Of a DNA stretch of 8,475 nt, positions 5,704 to 8,475 are shown in pieces. Position 1 is the stretch's first letter, and each line of letters opens with the position of its first letter. This DNA comes from Gammaproteobacteria bacterium UBA3067 (lineage in GTDB: Bacteria; Pseudomonadota; Gammaproteobacteria; Pseudomonadales; UBA3067): assembly GCA_002366835.1 (NCBI GenBank), contig DFBZ01000169.1:1-8475 (forward strand). The letters run 5' to 3'. Both the position numbers and the translations under genes were made by a program. Below the pieces are notes generated by a model. The model did not search any database. It was given only the letters and a program-made list of their open reading frames with translations, and was not told where the DNA came from.

Positions 5704-6591
5704 ATGAATAATCTCACTAAAATGGCCTATTTGGTCGTTATTGCTGTCTGGTCAACAACGCCTCTGGCAATTAAATGGAGTAGCGCTGGATTACACCCCC
5801 TGTGGGGTTTGGCAATTCGAATATCCATTGCAACGGTTTGTGTAGTGGTATTGCTACAGGTATGGAAACACCCGATTCCCTTGCATATTACCGCCTTGAA
5901 AAACTATCTCGCGGGAGGTTTGGGGCTTTACGGTGGGCTGATATTTGTTTATACCGGAGCCGCTTTTGTGCCCAGCGGATTGGTGTCTGTGTTATATGGC
6001 CTGTCGCCGATATTCTCGGGTGTTTTGGCTTATTACATTATTGATGATCCGCCTTTTAGTATTTCTAAGTGGTTGGCCTTGCTTTTTTCCGTTATAGGTT
6101 TGGCGGTTATTTTTTTAGACGATGTGCAGCTAAATGATGAGCTGATACTTGGCGTGATATTGGTATTGATCAGTGTATTGTTTTTTTGCCTGAGTGGCGT
6201 GTTAATTAAAAAGTACCAGCATGAAGGCCATCCCCTGACGCAAACGACGGGGTCGCTATTGGTCTGCCTGCCTCTTTTTTTACTGAGTGCCAGTATCGCT
6301 GCGGATGATTTTAATTATGCAGATATTCAATTAACCGCGAAATTATCAATTATCTATTTGGCAGTGGTTGGGTCGATAGTAGGGATGCTTTGTTATTATT
6401 ATGTGTTAAACAGGATGTCGCCCAGTTCGGTCGCATTAATTACGGTGATTACGCCGGTTATCGCGTTGTCTCTTGGTGTCTATTTAAATGGTGAGGTGTT
6501 CTCGGTTTGGACTTACATTGGAACACTGATGATTCTTGTGGGACTGACGGTATTTAATTGGGGGGATAGGTTAATAGCAAGCCGGTGTTGA
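5704..6591 (+). CDS. EamA/DMT-superfamily membrane transporter
   Basis: The protein has 295 residues with about ten hydrophobic helices (roughly 7-26, 31-54, 64-86, 89-113, 119-140, 146-168, 178-198, 211-234, 240-262 and 268-286), the normal length and layout of two tandem EamA domains. Family marks are the N-terminal AVWSTTPLAIKWS, the SGLVSVLYGLSPIFSGVLAYY segment at the end of the first repeat, and the equivalent SSVALITVITPVIALSLG in the second repeat. Such inner-membrane proteins move small metabolites, often amino acids or related compounds, frequently as exporters; the substrate cannot be told from sequence. The gene stands alone: a strong terminator lies before it, and the converging SpoVR-family gene ends 49 bases beyond its stop. 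Confidence 0.9.
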   Translation: MNNLTKMAYLVVIAVWSTTPLAIKWSSAGLHPLWGLAIRISIATVCVVVLLQVWKHPIPLHITALKNYLAGGLGLYGGLIFVYTGAAFVPSGLVSVLYGLSPIFSGVLAYYIIDDPPFSISKWLALLFSVIGLAVIFLDDVQLNDELILGVILVLISVLFFCLSGVLIKKYQHEGHPLTQTTGSLLVCLPLFLLSASIAADDFNYADIQLTAKLSIIYLAVVGSIVGMLCYYYVLNRMSPSSVALITVITPVIALSLGVYLNGEVFSVWTYIGTLMILVGLTVFNWGDRLIASRC

Positions 6592-6602
6592 GGTTTTAGT
6601 AT

Positions 6603-6637
6603 GGTAACGCACCTCAAAATTAATGAGGGGCGTTACC
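6603..6637. terminator. Hairpin between converging genes
   Basis: GGTAACGC and CCTC pair with GAGG and GCGTTACC around a 9-base AT loop (12 pairs, one A/G mismatch). It lies in the 49-base gap between the transporter stop and the SpoVR-family stop, the right place for a shared terminator. Neither side has a clear T-run (CGTTTAATCC on plus, ATACTAAAACC on minus), so termination may be weak or need Rho; the stem would still protect 3' ends. Confidence 0.55.
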
Positions 6638-6640
6638 CGT

Positions 6641-8146
6641 TTAATCCTCTGTGCTTTCTAGTGGGCAGCTGTAACGCTTGACTAGTTTGCCGTTATTGCG
6701 TGTTTCCATATGAACATCAAACTGCCATAAGCAATGCAGATGGCGCAGCACTTCCTGGGTGCTATCTCCCAGTGGACGATCGTCGTGCTGAATGTGATGA
6801 AGTGTAAGGGAGCGATCACCGTTTACATCGACATTAAAAACCTGAATATTGGGTTCGTTCATGCTCAGATTATACTGTTGGGCAAGCGCTTCTCGAATAC
6901 CTTGGTAGCCCATTTCGTCGTGGATATTCCCGATCACTATTTCTTTGTTTTTCGCGTCATCGACTACCTGAAAAAATTTGAAATCACGAATTAGTTTGGG
7001 TGAAAGAAACTGCTGTATGAAGCTTTCGTCTTTAAAGTTTTGCATGGCAAAATGCAAGGTTTTTAACCAGTCCGAACCAGCAATATCCGGAAACCATTGT
7101 TTGTCTTCGTCTGTGGGGTTTTCACAGATGCGACGAATGTCTGTCATCATATTGAAACCCAAGGCGTAGGGGTTGATGCCGCTGAAATATTGACTGTCAA
7201 AATCGGGTTGATAAACGACGGAGGTATGGGATTTTAAAAATTCGATAATAAAACCATCACTAACCTGACCGCGATCATAGAGGGTGTTTAGTAAGGTATA
7301 GTGCCAGAAAGTTGCCCAGCCTTCATTCATGACTTGGGTCTGACGCTGGGGGTAAAAATACTGGGCAATTTTACGAACGATACGCACAATTTCGCGTTGC
7401 CAGGGCTCCAGAAGAGGCGCATTTTTTTCTATAAAATAGAGTAGGTTTTCTTGAGGTTCACTGGGGAAGTTGGCGTGCTGAACTTTTTTGTTCTTGTCAA
7501 TCTTTTCGGGAATGGTTTTCCAAAGCTCATTCACTTGGCTCTGCATGTATTCTTCCCGCTCATGCTGACGTCGTCGTTCTTCTTCAGCAGAAATAGGGGA
7601 GGGGCGTTTGTAGCGATCGACACCATAATTCATTAGGGCGTGACAAGAATCCAGTAAAGACTCTACTGCCTCAACACCATGGCGTTCCTCACATTTTGAA
7701 ACATAATTTTTAGCAAATACAAGATAGTCAATGATGGAGCTGGCATCGGTCCAGGTTTTAAACAGGTAGTTTCCCTTAAAAAAGGAATTATGCCCATAGC
7801 ATGCGTGGGCGATGACCAGCGCCTGCATGGTCATGTTATTTTCTTCCATTAGATAAGCGATGCAGGGGTCAGAATTAATGACTATTTCGTAGGCGAGAGC
7901 AGAACGCCCCTGTTGATAGCTGTCGGTGTTGGAAACAAATTTTTTGCCGTAGGACCAGTGATGGTATCCCACTGGCATACCAACGGAAGAATAGGCATCG
8001 AGCATTTGCTCAGAAGAAATGACCTCTATTTGATTCGGGTAGGTATCGAGCTGATACTCCTCCGCAATTTTTCCAATTTCGTGGTCGTATTCGTTCAGTA
8101 GATCAAAGGTCCATTCCGAGCCTTCAGAAATCAGTTTCTTACTCAT
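6641..8146 (-). CDS. ycgB: SpoVR-family protein (YcgB homologue)
   Basis: The protein has 501 residues, close to E. coli YcgB (about 510), and is full-length. Recognisable SpoVR stretches are YHHWSYGKKF (61-70), YEIVINSDPCIAYLMEEN (86-103), IAHACYGHNSFFK (112-124), MNEGWATFWHYTLLN (273-287) and GINPYALGFNMMTDIRR (323-339). The conserved His, Cys and Glu residues in these blocks would suit a metal site, but the biochemical activity of the family is not established. In Bacillus SpoVR affects spore cortex formation; in gammaproteobacteria the gene travels with yeaG (PrkA-type kinase) and yeaH in a stress/stationary-phase cluster. AAAGGA seven bases before the ATG supports the start. The ATG overlaps the yeaH stop (ATGA, 8146-8143), indicating translational coupling. 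Confidence 0.93.
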   Translation of the reverse strand: MSKKLISEGSEWTFDLLNEYDHEIGKIAEEYQLDTYPNQIEVISSEQMLDAYSSVGMPVGYHHWSYGKKFVSNTDSYQQGRSALAYEIVINSDPCIAYLMEENNMTMQALVIAHACYGHNSFFKGNYLFKTWTDASSIIDYLVFAKNYVSKCEERHGVEAVESLLDSCHALMNYGVDRYKRPSPISAEEERRRQHEREEYMQSQVNELWKTIPEKIDKNKKVQHANFPSEPQENLLYFIEKNAPLLEPWQREIVRIVRKIAQYFYPQRQTQVMNEGWATFWHYTLLNTLYDRGQVSDGFIIEFLKSHTSVVYQPDFDSQYFSGINPYALGFNMMTDIRRICENPTDEDKQWFPDIAGSDWLKTLHFAMQNFKDESFIQQFLSPKLIRDFKFFQVVDDAKNKEIVIGNIHDEMGYQGIREALAQQYNLSMNEPNIQVFNVDVNGDRSLTLHHIQHDDRPLGDSTQEVLRHLHCLWQFDVHMETRNNGKLVKRYSCPLESTED

Positions 8147-8475
8147 GCAGGCGTCCTTTGGAATAATTCTCTAAAAACGGGGAAAATATCTGCGGCACTT
8201 ACCAGTTGTTGCATCGCAAACTCTTCCGGGTGGGTGCTTTGTACTTTGGCATATTCATGCCATAAAGCTTGATGTTGTCGTGGCGTAATTTCCAGGTAGG
8301 CGTAATATTGGGATACAGGGAGAATGTTTTCAGTGAGCATTTTTGAACAAACAGGTGAGTCATCATTACAATTGTCACCATCGGAGGCTTGCGCGGTATA
8401 GATATTCCACTCCTCGGGTGAATATCTTTCTTCAATGATTTCGTTCATTAATTTCAATGCACTGGATACAATGGT
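8143..8475 (-). CDS. yeaH: YeaH/DUF444 family protein, C-terminal 110 residues
   Basis: The gene enters from the right edge; its start lies outside the window. The visible part begins TIVSSALKLMNEII and includes EERYSPEEWNIYTAQASDGDN, the two-Cys DDSPVCSK loop, ILPVSQYYAYLEIT, HQALWHEYAKVQ and the end DIFPVFRELFQRTPA, all typical of the end of YeaH (DUF444, a von Willebrand A-like fold). TTG or ATG codons inside this stretch are not starts, because conserved family sequence continues upstream. It is co-transcribed with the SpoVR-family gene, overlapping it by four bases. A PrkA/YeaG kinase gene is expected just upstream, outside the window; that is inference from the conserved cluster. Confidence 0.92.
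   Translation of the reverse strand, partial: TIVSSALKLMNEIIEERYSPEEWNIYTAQASDGDNCNDDSPVCSKMLTENILPVSQYYAYLEITPRQHQALWHEYAKVQSTHPEEFAMQQLVSAADIFPVFRELFQRTPA

Noticed and set aside
6734..8101. Several plus-strand ORFs of 60-86 codons opposite the SpoVR-family gene
   Set aside because: All lie inside a full-length, well-conserved minus-strand gene and show no motif of their own.

Overview
The window looks like chromosomal DNA of a Gram-negative, probably marine gammaproteobacterium. A Cellvibrionales-type organism (Teredinibacter/Saccharophagus-like) is my guess from gene content and moderate GC; that placement is inference. The evidence is an OmpA-type outer-membrane barrel, a GlyGly-CTERM-like sorting tail, a DsbA-family oxidoreductase, and a YeaH/SpoVR pair arranged as in gammaproteobacteria. 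I see no tRNA, rRNA, CRISPR array, insertion sequence or phage gene.

Layout. (1) 1-528 is the 3' part of a DsbA-family thiol-disulfide protein (COG3531-like), cut by the window edge. (2) 529-1245 is a loosely coding stretch. It holds a hairpin, a start-less minus-strand reading frame that looks like a gene remnant, a small ORF (825-1028) whose continuation appears to lie in another frame, and a sigma70-like promoter. (3) 1246-4533 is a 1095-residue exported protein. It joins a signal peptide, a choice-of-anchor L domain, an Ig-like domain, thrombospondin type 3 calcium repeats, a GlyGly-CTERM-like tail, a second signal-peptide-like segment, an OmpA-type barrel and a closing TSP3 motif. (4) 4590-5393 encodes a TesB-like double-hotdog acyl-CoA thioesterase. 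(5) 5394-5703 is non-coding or weakly coding, with two tiny overlapping ORFs, a long imperfect hairpin and a strong bidirectional terminator. (6) 5704-6591 encodes an EamA/DMT-family transporter. (7) Converging on it, on the minus strand, are yeaH (3' end, 8143-8475) and a SpoVR/YcgB-family gene (6641-8146), overlapping by ATGA as in the yeaG-yeaH-ycgB stress/stationary-phase cluster.

The genes do not form one pathway; only yeaH and the SpoVR gene are clearly an operon. The most interesting object is the 1095-residue protein. Two complete export products appear to be fused through a short membrane module in which the basic tail of one sorting signal doubles as the n-region of the next signal peptide. 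A run of nine T lies exactly at that junction, and a one-base slip either way would end translation within about 13 codons, leaving an N-terminal protein with a normal C-terminal anchor. It may therefore be a natural polyprotein, a slippage- or phase-controlled two-product gene, or a recent fusion.
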